The position numbers and the translations under genes were made by a program. The notes beneath the pieces were generated by a model. It did no database searches, had not been told where the DNA came from, and was given only the letters and a program-made list of their open reading frames with translations. This document shows, piece after piece, positions 31,930-40,658 of a stretch of DNA of 64,000 bases. How positions within the stretch are numbered: the first letter of the stretch is position 1; the number at the start of each line of letters is the position of its first letter. Source of the stretch: Lederbergia wuyishanensis (GTDB lineage Bacteria > Bacillota > Bacilli > Bacillales > Bacillaceae_C); the NCBI RefSeq assembly GCF_022900255.1, contig NZ_JALIRM010000001.1, forward strand, positions 496,001-560,000. Direction: 5' to 3'.

Positions 31930-33570
31930 TTGAATAAATTATCCGGACTTAATAGACAAACTCAATTTGATTTATTATCGAATACTCAATATGAGGTATT
32001 AATAATCGGTGGCGGTATTACAGGTGCAGGGATCGCATTAGACGCTGTTACTAGAGGTATGAAAACTGCACTTGTTGAAATGCAAGATTTTGCAGCAGGA
32101 ACATCTAGTCGCTCCACAAAACTTGTTCATGGTGGTTTACGATATTTAAAACAATTAGAGATAAAAGAAGTTTCTGATCTTGGAAAAGAAAGGGCCATCG
32201 TATATGAAAATGGTCCGCATGTCACTACTCCGGAATGGATGCTCCTTCCTTTTTACGAAAAAGGTACTTTTGGTAAATTTACTACCTCAATTGGGCTAAA
32301 AGTTTATGATTTTTTAGCAAATGTTAAAAAAGATGAACGGAGGAAAATCTTATCCAAGGAAGAAACGTTAATAAAGGAACCACTAATAAAGAAAGATGGA
32401 TTACTAGGTGGTGGTTACTACGTAGAATATCGTACAGATGATGCGCGTCTAACTATAGAAGTCATGAAATCTGCAGGTGAGCATGGTGCGAATTTGATGA
32501 ATTACGCCAAAGTGGAAAAGCTTCTTTATGATGAAAAAGGGAAAGTAAATGGAGCAATGGTGAAGGATTTGATTACGGGTAAGGAATATACTATTCATGC
32601 GGACATTATAATCAATGCTACAGGGCCATGGGTTGATTATTTGCGTTCACTTGATCAATCTAAAGAAGGTAAGCACTTGCAGCTTTCTAAAGGAGTTCAT
32701 ATAGTTTTTGATCAATCAAAATTTCCCTTAAAGCAGTCAGTTTATTTTGATGCACCTGACGGAAGAATGATTTTTGCCATACCACGTGATGGTAAAACAT
32801 ATGTGGGGACAACAGATACCTTTTATAAGGGGGATATTCAAAACCCGACACCACAATTAGAAGATATAGGATATTTATTGGAATGTATACAATACATTTT
32901 TCCAACATTACAGATATTGAGAACTGATATCGAATCAAGTTGGGCAGGTTTGAGGCCACTCATATATGAAGAAGGAAAAAACCCCTCCGAAATCTCTAGA
33001 AAAGATGAAATATGGGTTTCAGAAAGTGGATTAATAACAATTGCGGGAGGAAAATTGACTGGCTATAGAAAAATGGCTGAAACTACCGTTAATTTTATTG
33101 CAAATAAATTAAGTAAAATAAACCTTAAGGATTATGGCCCGACTAAAACGAAAACTTTGCCAATATCCGGTGGGAAAATCGGTAGTTCAAAAAACATAAA
33201 CATATTTATTAATAACCAAATTGAAAGGGCCAAAAACTTTAATCTTACATCTGGTGAGTCCTCTCAGCTTGCAGCTTTTTATGGTTCAAATATTGATTTC
33301 GTTTATTCATTTATCGAAGAAGGAAAATCGTTACCACCTATCATTTATGCACGACTAATGTATGCGATTCATCATGAAATGGCGATAAAACCAGTAGATT
33401 TCTTCATTCGACGAACAGGTTGGCTATACTTTAATATCGATGAGGTTAATAAATGGAAACAGCCTGTTTTAAACATTATGTCCGAAGTTTATCAATGGGA
33501 TGATAATCAATATGAAGAATATAAAGAAGAGCTAGAACAAGCAATTATGACTGCTAACTTTCAAGTTTGA
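31930..33570 (+). CDS. glpD: Glycerol-3-phosphate dehydrogenase (aerobic, FAD)
   Basis: A 546-residue membrane-associated flavoenzyme that oxidises glycerol-3-phosphate to dihydroxyacetone phosphate and feeds electrons to menaquinone. The FAD motif IIGGGITGAGIALDA is near residue 20 and GTSSRSTKLVHGGLRYL follows. The TTG at 31930 is preferred because AAAGGAAAG lies 8 bases before it; an in-frame TTG at 31912 lacks a good SD. It follows glpK in the same direction with no terminator, giving a glycerol-use operon. Confidence 0.95.
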   Translation: MNKLSGLNRQTQFDLLSNTQYEVLIIGGGITGAGIALDAVTRGMKTALVEMQDFAAGTSSRSTKLVHGGLRYLKQLEIKEVSDLGKERAIVYENGPHVTTPEWMLLPFYEKGTFGKFTTSIGLKVYDFLANVKKDERRKILSKEETLIKEPLIKKDGLLGGGYYVEYRTDDARLTIEVMKSAGEHGANLMNYAKVEKLLYDEKGKVNGAMVKDLITGKEYTIHADIIINATGPWVDYLRSLDQSKEGKHLQLSKGVHIVFDQSKFPLKQSVYFDAPDGRMIFAIPRDGKTYVGTTDTFYKGDIQNPTPQLEDIGYLLECIQYIFPTLQILRTDIESSWAGLRPLIYEEGKNPSEISRKDEIWVSESGLITIAGGKLTGYRKMAETTVNFIANKLSKINLKDYGPTKTKTLPISGGKIGSSKNINIFINNQIERAKNFNLTSGESSQLAAFYGSNIDFVYSFIEEGKSLPPIIYARLMYAIHHEMAIKPVDFFIRRTGWLYFNIDEVNKWKQPVLNIMSEVYQWDDNQYEEYKEELEQAIMTANFQV

Positions 33571-33635
33571 ATAGAAATTGGTAAGATAGGGCTATAACGA
33601 ATTAATAAGTCTTAATAAAGAGGTTGGCACAGTAA

Positions 33636-34568
33636 ATGCAGAAAATAATCGTTATAGTAGGTCCTACAGCAGTAGGCAAGACAAAATTAAGCATAGAAAC
33701 AGCTAAACGTTTTAACGGTGAGATTATTAGCGGAGATTCAATGCAAGTGTATAAAGGAATGGATATAGGGACAGCAAAAATTACCGCTGAGGAAATGGAG
33801 GGAATCCCCCATCATCTCCTTGATATTAAGGAACCACATGAAGCTTTTTCGGTTGCTGAATTTCAAAAACTAGTAAGAGAAAAAATTACCGAAATTACTA
33901 ATCGCCATGCTATACCGATCATTGTTGGAGGTACTGGTCTCTATGTCCAGTCGGTTTTATATGACTATCAATTTTCTGATAGTGAAAGTGATCACCCGCC
34001 GATAGATATATACGATAAGAATCCCTTGGAGCTGCATAAAAAGCTTGAATCGATCGATCCAGAAAGTGCTAAAAAAATTCATCCTAATAATGTTAGAAGA
34101 GTGATAAGAGCTTTAGAGATTTTTGAGCAGACTGGAAAGACAATGACCCAATTACAAAGTGAACAAAAGAAGTCAATTTTGTATAATACCGCTCTTATTG
34201 GACTGACTATGGAAAGAGAGAAATTATACGAAAGAATTAACAAAAGAGTAGACATCATGATAGAAGAAGGTCTTTTGAATGAGGTCCAACATTTTTATAA
34301 AAATGGTATTTCAAGGGAATCTCAATCAGTAAAAGCAATAGGTTATAAAGAAATCTACGATTATTTAGATGGAAAAGTATCCTGGGAAGAAGCGATCATT
34401 GAATTAAAAAAGAATTCACGTAATTACGCGAAAAGACAGTTTACATGGTTTAGAAATAAAATGGATGTTACATGGTTTGATATGACAGAAGAAAGGGAAC
34501 ACTTGAAAAAAACAAGTGAGATTATTGATTTTATTGCAGGAAAGCTGCAAATAAAATCGAATACATAA
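33636..34568 (+). CDS. miaA: tRNA dimethylallyltransferase MiaA
   Basis: A 310-residue enzyme adding the dimethylallyl group to A37 of tRNAs reading U-starting codons. The P-loop VGPTAVGKT is at about residues 7-15, followed by [16 protein letters not shown] and the tRNA-binding block. Its product is the substrate of MiaB, encoded 20 kb upstream in this window. hfq follows 27 bases later, an order shared with many bacteria. Confidence 0.96.
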   Translation: MQKIIVIVGPTAVGKTKLSIETAKRFNGEIISGDSMQVYKGMDIGTAKITAEEMEGIPHHLLDIKEPHEAFSVAEFQKLVREKITEITNRHAIPIIVGGTGLYVQSVLYDYQFSDSESDHPPIDIYDKNPLELHKKLESIDPESAKKIHPNNVRRVIRALEIFEQTGKTMTQLQSEQKKSILYNTALIGLTMEREKLYERINKRVDIMIEEGLLNEVQHFYKNGISRESQSVKAIGYKEIYDYLDGKVSWEEAIIELKKNSRNYAKRQFTWFRNKMDVTWFDMTEEREHLKKTSEIIDFIAGKLQIKSNT

Positions 34569-34595
34569 GTATAGAGAAAAAGAGGAGGCCATTAT

Positions 34596-34823
34596 ATGAA
34601 ACAACCAATTAATATTCAAGATCAATTTCTGAATCAACTAAGAAAGGAATCAGTACCTGTCACAGTTTTCCTTTTGAATGGATTTCAATTACGGGGAACT
34701 GTTAAAGGGTTTGATAATTTTACGGTTTTGTTTGAAAGTGAAGGTAAGCAACAGCTTGTGTTTAAACATGCTATTTCAACTTTTTCTCCTCAAAGGAACG
34801 TTCAGATTAATTTTGAGGAATAG
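34596..34823 (+). CDS. hfq: RNA chaperone Hfq
   Basis: A 75-residue Sm-fold protein. Sm1 ([19 protein letters not shown]) and Sm2 ([12 protein letters not shown]) are both clear, and the C-terminal tail is short, as in Gram-positive Hfq. It binds RNA as a hexamer. SD AGAGGAGG lies before the ATG. It is linked to miaA. The nearest terminator is about 165 bases downstream. Confidence 0.96.
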   Translation: MKQPINIQDQFLNQLRKESVPVTVFLLNGFQLRGTVKGFDNFTVLFESEGKQQLVFKHAISTFSPQRNVQINFEE

Positions 34824-34987
34824 TTTTTATTTTTTAAAAAGTAAAGGTCGCTCACCTATCATTAAATGGTCTTAGAAAAAACTGTTATTTTACTTTTCGT
34901 AGCAGGTAATTGACCTTGAGTGGATGGGAGCTAAAGCTAGACCGTTCTAAATTAGACAATATAAAATGTTTTTCTTTCTTGTAAAAT
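34824..34987 (+). other. Long hfq 3' untranslated region or unrecognised RNA
   Basis: No open frame with SD is visible between the hfq stop and the terminator at 34988. The span holds short A/T-rich repeats and GTAAAGGTCGCTCACC near its start. It is either a long 3' UTR or a small RNA; no promoter of its own stands out. Confidence 0.3.
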
Positions 34988-35032
34988 AACCGTCCTTATT
35001 CTATTCCATAAATAGAAAAGGGCGGTTTTTTT
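34988..35032 (+). terminator. Terminator downstream of hfq
   Basis: Outer stem ACCGTCC (34989-34995) with GGGCGGT (35020-35026), an inner TCTATT/AATAGA stem, and seven Ts. Confidence 0.75.
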
Positions 35033-35133
35033 CGTTTCATTTCCTATTCTTATTATGAATATAATGTAGAACGCATAGTTTGGCTCCTTTTTTGGTAATG
35101 GACCTTGTTAAACTTACTTATTATTTTACAACT

Positions 35134-35265
35134 AAGTTGATTAGAGCATAAGGTACCAGTCTTTTTCGGATAAAAGAGCTTAGCGGAGATTTCACAGTAT
35201 CCTTAACCGCAGGGAGGAACAGGAACCTCTCCACAGAAGCTAACGCCTTTAACGGACATCAACTT
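35134..35265. repeat. Decayed intergenic repeat with AAGTTGAT/ATCAACTT ends
   Basis: A 132-base element bounded by the perfect inverted repeat AAGTTGAT (35134-35141) and ATCAACTT (35258-35265). Inside, TTGATTAGAGCATAAGGT at the left and CCGCAGGGAGGAAC further on echo a second dispersed Bacillaceae element that I recall as starting TTGATTGGAGCGGAAGGTGC, containing CCGCAGGAAGC and ending AAAATCAAC. It is diverged, with no open frame. Confidence 0.55.
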
Positions 35266-35351
35266 TAAAGCAATATAGTTCATCAAAACATAAAAAATGG
35301 AACCAATCTCATTTCTGGGCGTATACTGTTTTTGAATGTGAGGTGATGGGG

Positions 35352-36293
35352 ATGAATGAGCCAATTCGTATGAAAAATAATGGTCAAATCAGCATTATGT
35401 TAAATGTAAACAAGAGAGAAAAAATAAAGGTTCAAAATAAACCAATATCTTCTAAACCATTATCACATGAACATGCCGTCTTAAACGAAATCGAAAATGA
35501 AATGAATACACTTGTAGGAATGGAACAAATTAAAAAAATGATGAAAGAAGTTTATGCATGGATATATATTAATAAAAAGAGAGAAGAAGCTGGTTTAAAA
35601 GCTGGTCAACAAGTCCTTCATATGATGTTTAAAGGAAATCCTGGAACCGGAAAGACGACTGTAGCACGTTTAATCGGCAAGTTATTCCAAAAGATGGATG
35701 TTCTCCCCAAAGGACACTTGATTGAAGCAGAGCGGGCTGATCTTGTAGGAGAATATATTGGCCACACAGCCCAAAAAACACGAGATTTAATCAAAAAAGC
35801 ATCTGGTGGTATTCTATTTGTTGATGAAGCATACTCATTAGGTCGCGGAGGAGAAAAGGATTTTGGAAAAGAAGCAATTGATACATTAGTTAAGCATATG
35901 GAAGACAAACAAAATGAATTTATTTTAATTCTAGCCGGGTATTCTAGAGAAATGGATTATTTCCTAAGTTTAAATCCTGGATTACAATCAAGATTCCCAC
36001 TTGTTTTTCATTTCCCTGATTATACTGTAAATGAATTAATGGAAATTGGAAAAAGAATGCTAAACGAAAAAGAATACACAATTAATAAAGATGCCGAGAC
36101 TAAGTTAAAAGATCATCTTTTATATGTTAGAGGAATTAAAGGCGATAGTTTTTCAAATGGACGTTATGTAAGAAATATAATTGAAAAAGCAATACGTTCC
36201 CAAGCAATGCGGCTTTTAAATGAACATAATTTGGAACGAACGGTTTTATCATCTCTCATAAGTGAAGATTTTATTTTTCCAGAAACAATGTGA
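35352..36293 (+). CDS. spoVK: Stage V sporulation protein K (AAA+ ATPase)
   Basis: A 313-residue CbbX-type AAA+ protein required for spore maturation. Walker A GNPGTGKTTVARL is near residues 96-103, Walker B ILFVDEAYSL follows, and sensor and arginine-finger blocks (LNPGLQSRFP) are present. Length is close to B. subtilis SpoVK (322). I chose ATG 35352, six bases after AGGTG; GTG 35343 and ATG 35346 are in frame but overlap that SD. Its order before hflX is as in B. subtilis, but the ribonucleotide reductase genes found nearby there are absent. Confidence 0.94.
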   Translation: MNEPIRMKNNGQISIMLNVNKREKIKVQNKPISSKPLSHEHAVLNEIENEMNTLVGMEQIKKMMKEVYAWIYINKKREEAGLKAGQQVLHMMFKGNPGTGKTTVARLIGKLFQKMDVLPKGHLIEAERADLVGEYIGHTAQKTRDLIKKASGGILFVDEAYSLGRGGEKDFGKEAIDTLVKHMEDKQNEFILILAGYSREMDYFLSLNPGLQSRFPLVFHFPDYTVNELMEIGKRMLNEKEYTINKDAETKLKDHLLYVRGIKGDSFSNGRYVRNIIEKAIRSQAMRLLNEHNLERTVLSSLISEDFIFPETM

Positions 36294-36406
36294 TTTGAAT
36301 TTGGCTGTTCCTCGATTAGGAACAGTCTTTCAATTATTTGATTCGTTTTCCATAATTGTTTTTGATATGATGGGGCTATGGCATTTGAAAGAAAGTAGGG
36401 ATTTTC

Positions 36407-37657
36407 TTGCAGGAAAAAATGAAGGAAAAAGCAATTCTAGTCGGCTGCCAACTTCAAGAAAAAGATGACAGATTTACATATTCAATGACGGAACTCGATT
36501 CTTTAGTTGATACTGCTAAGGGACAAACCGTCGCAACCCTTACTCAAAAACAAGAAAGATTGCATCCTGCAACATACATTGGAAAGGGGAAATTAGAAGA
36601 GCTTCAATTGTTAGAGTCTGAGCTTGAGCCAGATATCATTATTTTTAATGATGAATTGACTCCTAGTCAATTACGTAATTTACAAAATAGTTTAAATGCA
36701 AGGGTATTGGATAGGACGCAGCTTATATTAGATATTTTTGCACAACGAGCACGTTCCAAAGAAGGGAAATTACAAGTCGAATTTGCTCAACTTCAGTATT
36801 TATTGCCACGACTCGCTGGACAAGGAACAGCTCTTTCAAGACTTGGTGGAGGAATTGGAACGAGAGGTCCTGGAGAAACTCAACTTGAAACTGATCGACG
36901 TCATATTCGTAGAAGAATAAATGAAATAAAAAAACAATTGCAGCTCGTAGTGGAACAAAGGGAACGTTATAGGGAAAGAAGAAAAAGAAACAAAGCGTTC
37001 CAAATTGCCATTGTCGGTTATACTAATGCGGGAAAGTCAACATTATTTAATCGGCTTTCAACTGCGGAATCACTCGAAGAAAATCAATTATTTGCGACTC
37101 TTGATCCATTGACAAGAAAACTAGTACTACCTAGTGGATATTCTACAATCATTACAGATACGGTTGGCTTTATTCAAGATTTACCTACGTCCTTAATTGC
37201 CGCCTTTAGGTCGACTTTGGAGGAGGTCAAAGACGCCGATTTACTACTTCACGTAGTAGACAGTTCTAACCCTGATTATAAAAACCATGAAAAGACAGTT
37301 CAAAAATTACTGAAAGAATTAGAAATGGATCAATTGCCCCAACTCACGGTGTATAATAAAGCGGATGAAACACACGTTGATTTTGTACCGAGTTCTGGTG
37401 AGCATTTTATTATGAGTGCATTTGATGAAAATCATCGAAATCAGTTAAAGAAAAGAATAGAAGATATGGCTGTATTAAGTATGCATTATTATCAGGTAGT
37501 CGTTCCTTCTAATGAAGGAAGGCTTTTATCGGTATTGAAAAATGATACGATTTTACGAGAACTCATTTTCATAGAGGAAGACCAAGCATATAAATGTAAA
37601 GGCTACGTACATAGAGACCATCCAGTGATGGGATCTTTAAAATTATTTGAGCGTTAA
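36407..37657 (+). CDS. hflX: GTPase HflX
   Basis: A 416-residue ribosome-associated GTPase. The N-terminal HflX domain ends with the helical linker containing [15 protein letters not shown]. The G domain begins near residue 200 with GYTNAGKST, then [10 protein letters not shown] (G3) and NKAD (G4). It splits stalled or hibernating ribosomes in other bacteria. The start is uncertain: TTG 36407 or ATG 36419, the latter after AGGAAAAA. ynbB starts 13 bases after its stop. B. subtilis calls it YnbA. Confidence 0.94.
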   Translation: MQEKMKEKAILVGCQLQEKDDRFTYSMTELDSLVDTAKGQTVATLTQKQERLHPATYIGKGKLEELQLLESELEPDIIIFNDELTPSQLRNLQNSLNARVLDRTQLILDIFAQRARSKEGKLQVEFAQLQYLLPRLAGQGTALSRLGGGIGTRGPGETQLETDRRHIRRRINEIKKQLQLVVEQRERYRERRKRNKAFQIAIVGYTNAGKSTLFNRLSTAESLEENQLFATLDPLTRKLVLPSGYSTIITDTVGFIQDLPTSLIAAFRSTLEEVKDADLLLHVVDSSNPDYKNHEKTVQKLLKELEMDQLPQLTVYNKADETHVDFVPSSGEHFIMSAFDENHRNQLKKRIEDMAVLSMHYYQVVVPSNEGRLLSVLKNDTILRELIFIEEDQAYKCKGYVHRDHPVMGSLKLFER

Positions 37658-37670
37658 AGGGGTATTCAGC

Positions 37671-38942
37671 ATGAAAGATGGAAGGTTTTATAGTAACGAA
37701 TTACAATCTATTATTGATGAAATAGAAAATCAAATTTTCCCTATACATCGGGAAATTGATAATATGATCGAAATAAATCAATACCGTGTGTTGAAAAGTT
37801 TTCAAGAACATCGAGTAAGTGACACTTATTTTACTCCATCAACTGGTTATGGATACGGAGATATTGGTAGGGATGCATTAGAAAAAATTTATGCGGACGT
37901 ATTTGGAGCGGAAGCCGGGTTGGTAAGACCGCAAATTATTTCTGGGACACATGCAATATCCATTTCATTATTTGGAGTATTGCGTCCAGGTGATGAACTT
38001 CTATATATTACAGGTAAGCCGTATGATACATTAGAAGAAGTTGTTGGATTACGAGGAGAAAATAATGGATCACTAAAAGAATTTGGGATTGGATATAACT
38101 GTGTAGAGTTAACTGAAACGGGCGAAATTGACTATCCTGCTGTAAGTAATGCGATGAAGCCTAACACTAAAGTAATTGGGATTCAACGGTCAAAAGGGTA
38201 CGCCGAGAGACCCTCTTTCACGATTGAAGACATTAAAGATATGATTCGTTTTGTGAAAGAGATAAATCCAGAAGTGATTGTATTTGTTGATAATTGTTAT
38301 GGGGAGTTTGTTGAGGATTTAGAACCTTGCCACGTAGGTGCGGATTTAATGGCAGGCTCACTTATAAAAAATCCTGGTGGAGGAATTGTTAAGACAGGCG
38401 GCTACATTGTCGGTAAGAAAAAGTGGGTGGAGGCTTGTTCTTACCGTATGACTTCACCTGGAATTGGAGCCGAAGCAGGAGCATCTTTATATAGTTTACT
38501 TGAAATGTATCAAGGTTTTTTCCTCGCTCCTCATATTACCGGCCAAGCATTAAAAGGTGCTGTATTTACATCAGCTTTACTCGAGCGGGTTGGATTAATT
38601 ACATATCCTAAATGGAATGCTAAGCGAACGGATTTGATTCAGTCAGTTCAATTCGATAATGAGCAAATGATGATTGAGTTTTGTCAAGCCATACAGTTCG
38701 CATCTCCGGTAGACTCATACGTAACACCGTACCCGAGTTATATGCCCGGATATCAAGATGACGTTATTATGGCTGCCGGGGCATTTATTCAAGGGGCAAG
38801 TATCGAATTATCAGCTGATGGACCTATTAGACCTCCTTATACAGCATACGTTCAAGGTGGATTGACGTATGCACATGTAAAAATTGCCATTACAATGGCC
38901 TTGGATCAATTGATAAAAAAAGGTTTAATTAATCTTAAATAA
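37671..38942 (+). CDS. ynbB: YnbB, PLP-dependent protein of the methionine gamma-lyase/aluminium-resistance family
   Basis: A 423-residue fold-type I PLP enzyme. Blocks include GYGYGDIGRDALE, RPQIISGTHAIS and FVDNCYGEFVE (the PLP-ring aspartate), with the lysine in GSLIKNPGGGI. It is annotated in databases as methionine gamma-lyase-like or aluminium resistance protein; the true substrate is unknown. ATG 37671 follows AAAGGGG. The order hflX-ynbB-glnA is that of B. subtilis minus glnR. A terminator follows. Confidence 0.9.
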   Translation: MKDGRFYSNELQSIIDEIENQIFPIHREIDNMIEINQYRVLKSFQEHRVSDTYFTPSTGYGYGDIGRDALEKIYADVFGAEAGLVRPQIISGTHAISISLFGVLRPGDELLYITGKPYDTLEEVVGLRGENNGSLKEFGIGYNCVELTETGEIDYPAVSNAMKPNTKVIGIQRSKGYAERPSFTIEDIKDMIRFVKEINPEVIVFVDNCYGEFVEDLEPCHVGADLMAGSLIKNPGGGIVKTGGYIVGKKKWVEACSYRMTSPGIGAEAGASLYSLLEMYQGFFLAPHITGQALKGAVFTSALLERVGLITYPKWNAKRTDLIQSVQFDNEQMMIEFCQAIQFASPVDSYVTPYPSYMPGYQDDVIMAAGAFIQGASIELSADGPIRPPYTAYVQGGLTYAHVKIAITMALDQLIKKGLINLK

Positions 38943-38956
38943 GGAATATATAGTAA

Positions 38957-38995
38957 TGACGGCAAAAAAATTGCTGTCTTTTTTTTAATTTTTTT
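38957..38995 (+). terminator. Terminator between ynbB and glnA
   Basis: Stem GACGGCA (38958-38964) with TGCTGTC (38972-38978), one G-U pair, followed by eight Ts and a second T run. Confidence 0.75.
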
Positions 38996-39063
38996 TGTAA
39001 AATTTTAAAGTAACTTTTTTCATAGTGTATGAACGTCAATTAAAACAGGAGGACTTAGGGAAA

Positions 39064-40401
39064 ATGGGAATGTATACAAAAGAAAGTATTTTACAGCTAT
39101 CAGAAGAACAAAATGTAAAGTTCATTAGGCTACAATTTACGGATATTTTAGGTACCGTAAAAAACGTAGAAATTCCAATAAGTCAGCTTGAAAAAGCCTT
39201 GGATAATAAAATGATGTTTGACGGTTCTTCAATTGAAGGGTTTGTTAGAATTGAAGAATCAGATATGTATCTTTATCCTGATTTAGATACATGGGTTATT
39301 TTTCCATGGATTGCAGAAAAAGGTGGAAAAGTAGCTCGATTGATTTGTGACGTGTATGGTTCTGATTTAAAACCATTCCCAGGAGATCCTCGCAGTAATT
39401 TGAAAAGAGTATTAAAGGAAATGGAAAAGTTCGGGTTTTCAAATTTTAATCTAGGTCCTGAACCGGAATTCTTTTTATTTAAGTTAGACGAAAATGGCGA
39501 CCCAACGCTTGATCTGAATGATAATGGCGGTTATTTTGATCTTGCTCCGACTGATCTTGGTGAAAACTGTCGCCGTGACATCGTGTTGGAATTAGAGGAA
39601 ATGGGATTCGAAATTGAAGCATCCCATCATGAAGAGGCGCCTGGACAGCATGAAATTGATTTTAAATATGCAGATGCAGTAAAAGCCTGTGACCAAATAC
39701 AAACATTTAAGTTAGTTGTGAAAACAATTGCTAGAAAGCATGGATTGCATGCAACGTTTATGCCAAAGCCTTTATTTGGTGTAGCGGGATCAGGGATGCA
39801 TTTTAATATGTCTTTATTTAAAAATGGAGAAAATGCGTTTTTCGATGAAAATGGTGAGCTAAAAATGAGTGAAACAGCTTATCAATTTTTGGCGGGAGTA
39901 CTAAAACATGCTCCAGGATTTACAGCTATCACAAATCCAACAGTCAATTCATATAAAAGACTTGTACCGGGATATGAAGCACCATGTTATATAGCTTGGT
40001 CCGCGCAAAATAGAAGCCCATTAGTAAGAATCCCTTCTTCACGTGGATTAAGCACTAGAATCGAAGTGCGAAGTGTAGACCCAACGGCAAACCCCTACCT
40101 TGCAATGGCTGTACTATTAAAAGCTGGATTGAGTGGAATTGAAGATCAATTGACCCCTCCACATTCAGTAGATAGAAATATATATAGTATGGATAAGAAT
40201 GAACGAATGGAAGAAGGAGTTCTAGATCTTCCTTCAAATCTCCTTGAAGCTCTTGAACAATTAAAACAAGATGAAGTAATCAAAGAGGGGTTAGGACAAC
40301 ATATTTTTGAGAATTTCGTAGAAGCAAAAGAAATAGAATGGGATATGTTTAGAACTCAAGTCCACCCTTGGGAGAGAGAACAGTATATGAGAATGTATTA
40401 G
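39064..40401 (+). CDS. glnA: Glutamine synthetase type I
   Basis: A 445-residue GS-I-alpha enzyme making glutamine from glutamate and ammonia. It is almost collinear with B. subtilis Gln[36 protein letters not shown], the ATP-site [17 protein letters not shown] and the C-terminus [19 protein letters not shown] 39064 matches that N-terminus; AGGAGG lies 11 bases upstream. The B. subtilis partner gene glnR is not upstream. No TGTNA-N7-TNACA box with correct spacing was found by eye. Confidence 0.96.
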   Translation: MGMYTKESILQLSEEQNVKFIRLQFTDILGTVKNVEIPISQLEKALDNKMMFDGSSIEGFVRIEESDMYLYPDLDTWVIFPWIAEKGGKVARLICDVYGSDLKPFPGDPRSNLKRVLKEMEKFGFSNFNLGPEPEFFLFKLDENGDPTLDLNDNGGYFDLAPTDLGENCRRDIVLELEEMGFEIEASHHEEAPGQHEIDFKYADAVKACDQIQTFKLVVKTIARKHGLHATFMPKPLFGVAGSGMHFNMSLFKNGENAFFDENGELKMSETAYQFLAGVLKHAPGFTAITNPTVNSYKRLVPGYEAPCYIAWSAQNRSPLVRIPSSRGLSTRIEVRSVDPTANPYLAMAVLLKAGLSGIEDQLTPPHSVDRNIYSMDKNERMEEGVLDLPSNLLEALEQLKQDEVIKEGLGQHIFENFVEAKEIEWDMFRTQVHPWEREQYMRMY

Positions 40402-40402
40402 G

Positions 40403-40443
40403 AGAGCGCGGTTCTGACATATATTGTCAGAGTCGACTCGCCT
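40403..40443 (+). terminator. Hairpin after glnA, possible terminator
   Basis: Perfect stem TCTGACA/TGTCAGA (40413-40431) extended weakly by GAG/CTC. The T run after it is poor, so termination is uncertain. Confidence 0.35.
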
Positions 40444-40471
40444 ATTTTCTAAAAATATCGACAGTAATCAT

Positions 40472-40500
40472 TTGATATGATGAAATACCTATGATAAAAT
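40472..40500 (+). promoter_or_regulatory. Sigma-A promoter of ppc
   Basis: TTGATA (40472-40477), 17-base spacer, TAAAAT (40495-40500). The start of transcription would fall inside the inverted repeat at 40501-40527. Confidence 0.65.
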
Positions 40501-40527
40501 ATTATGTACTTTCAGGTGGTACATAAT
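40501..40527. promoter_or_regulatory. Perfect inverted repeat at the ppc promoter, possible operator
   Basis: ATTATGTAC (40501-40509) and GTACATAAT (40519-40527) are a perfect nine-base inverted repeat directly after the -10. The position and symmetry suit a dimeric repressor site. The protein is unknown. Confidence 0.5.
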
Positions 40528-40537
40528 CCAGCGTACA

Positions 40538-40580
40538 GGGACAGTTTATACCCTTTGGGAGATAAACTGTCTTTGGTTTT
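40538..40580 (+). terminator. Terminator-like hairpin in the ppc leader
   Basis: Ten-pair stem GACAGTTTAT (40540-40549) with ATAAACTGTC (40562-40571), followed by TTTGGTTTTATT. It lies between the promoter and ppc, so it may act as an attenuator or end a short RNA. Confidence 0.55.
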
Positions 40581-40658
40581 ATTAAATCCTTAATTATATT
40601 AAAATGTATTTACAAATTAACTGTATTGTTGTTTTTTTTGGGAATAGGAGGAGATAAA

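Noticed and set aside
34678-34875. A plus-strand frame overlapping hfq and its 3' side
   Set aside because: Out of frame with hfq over conserved Sm motifs and without a ribosome site.
39000-39020. GlnR/TnrA box (TGTNA-N7-TNACA) before glnA
   Set aside because: TGTAA and GTAAC are present, but their spacing is two bases too long and the right half does not match.
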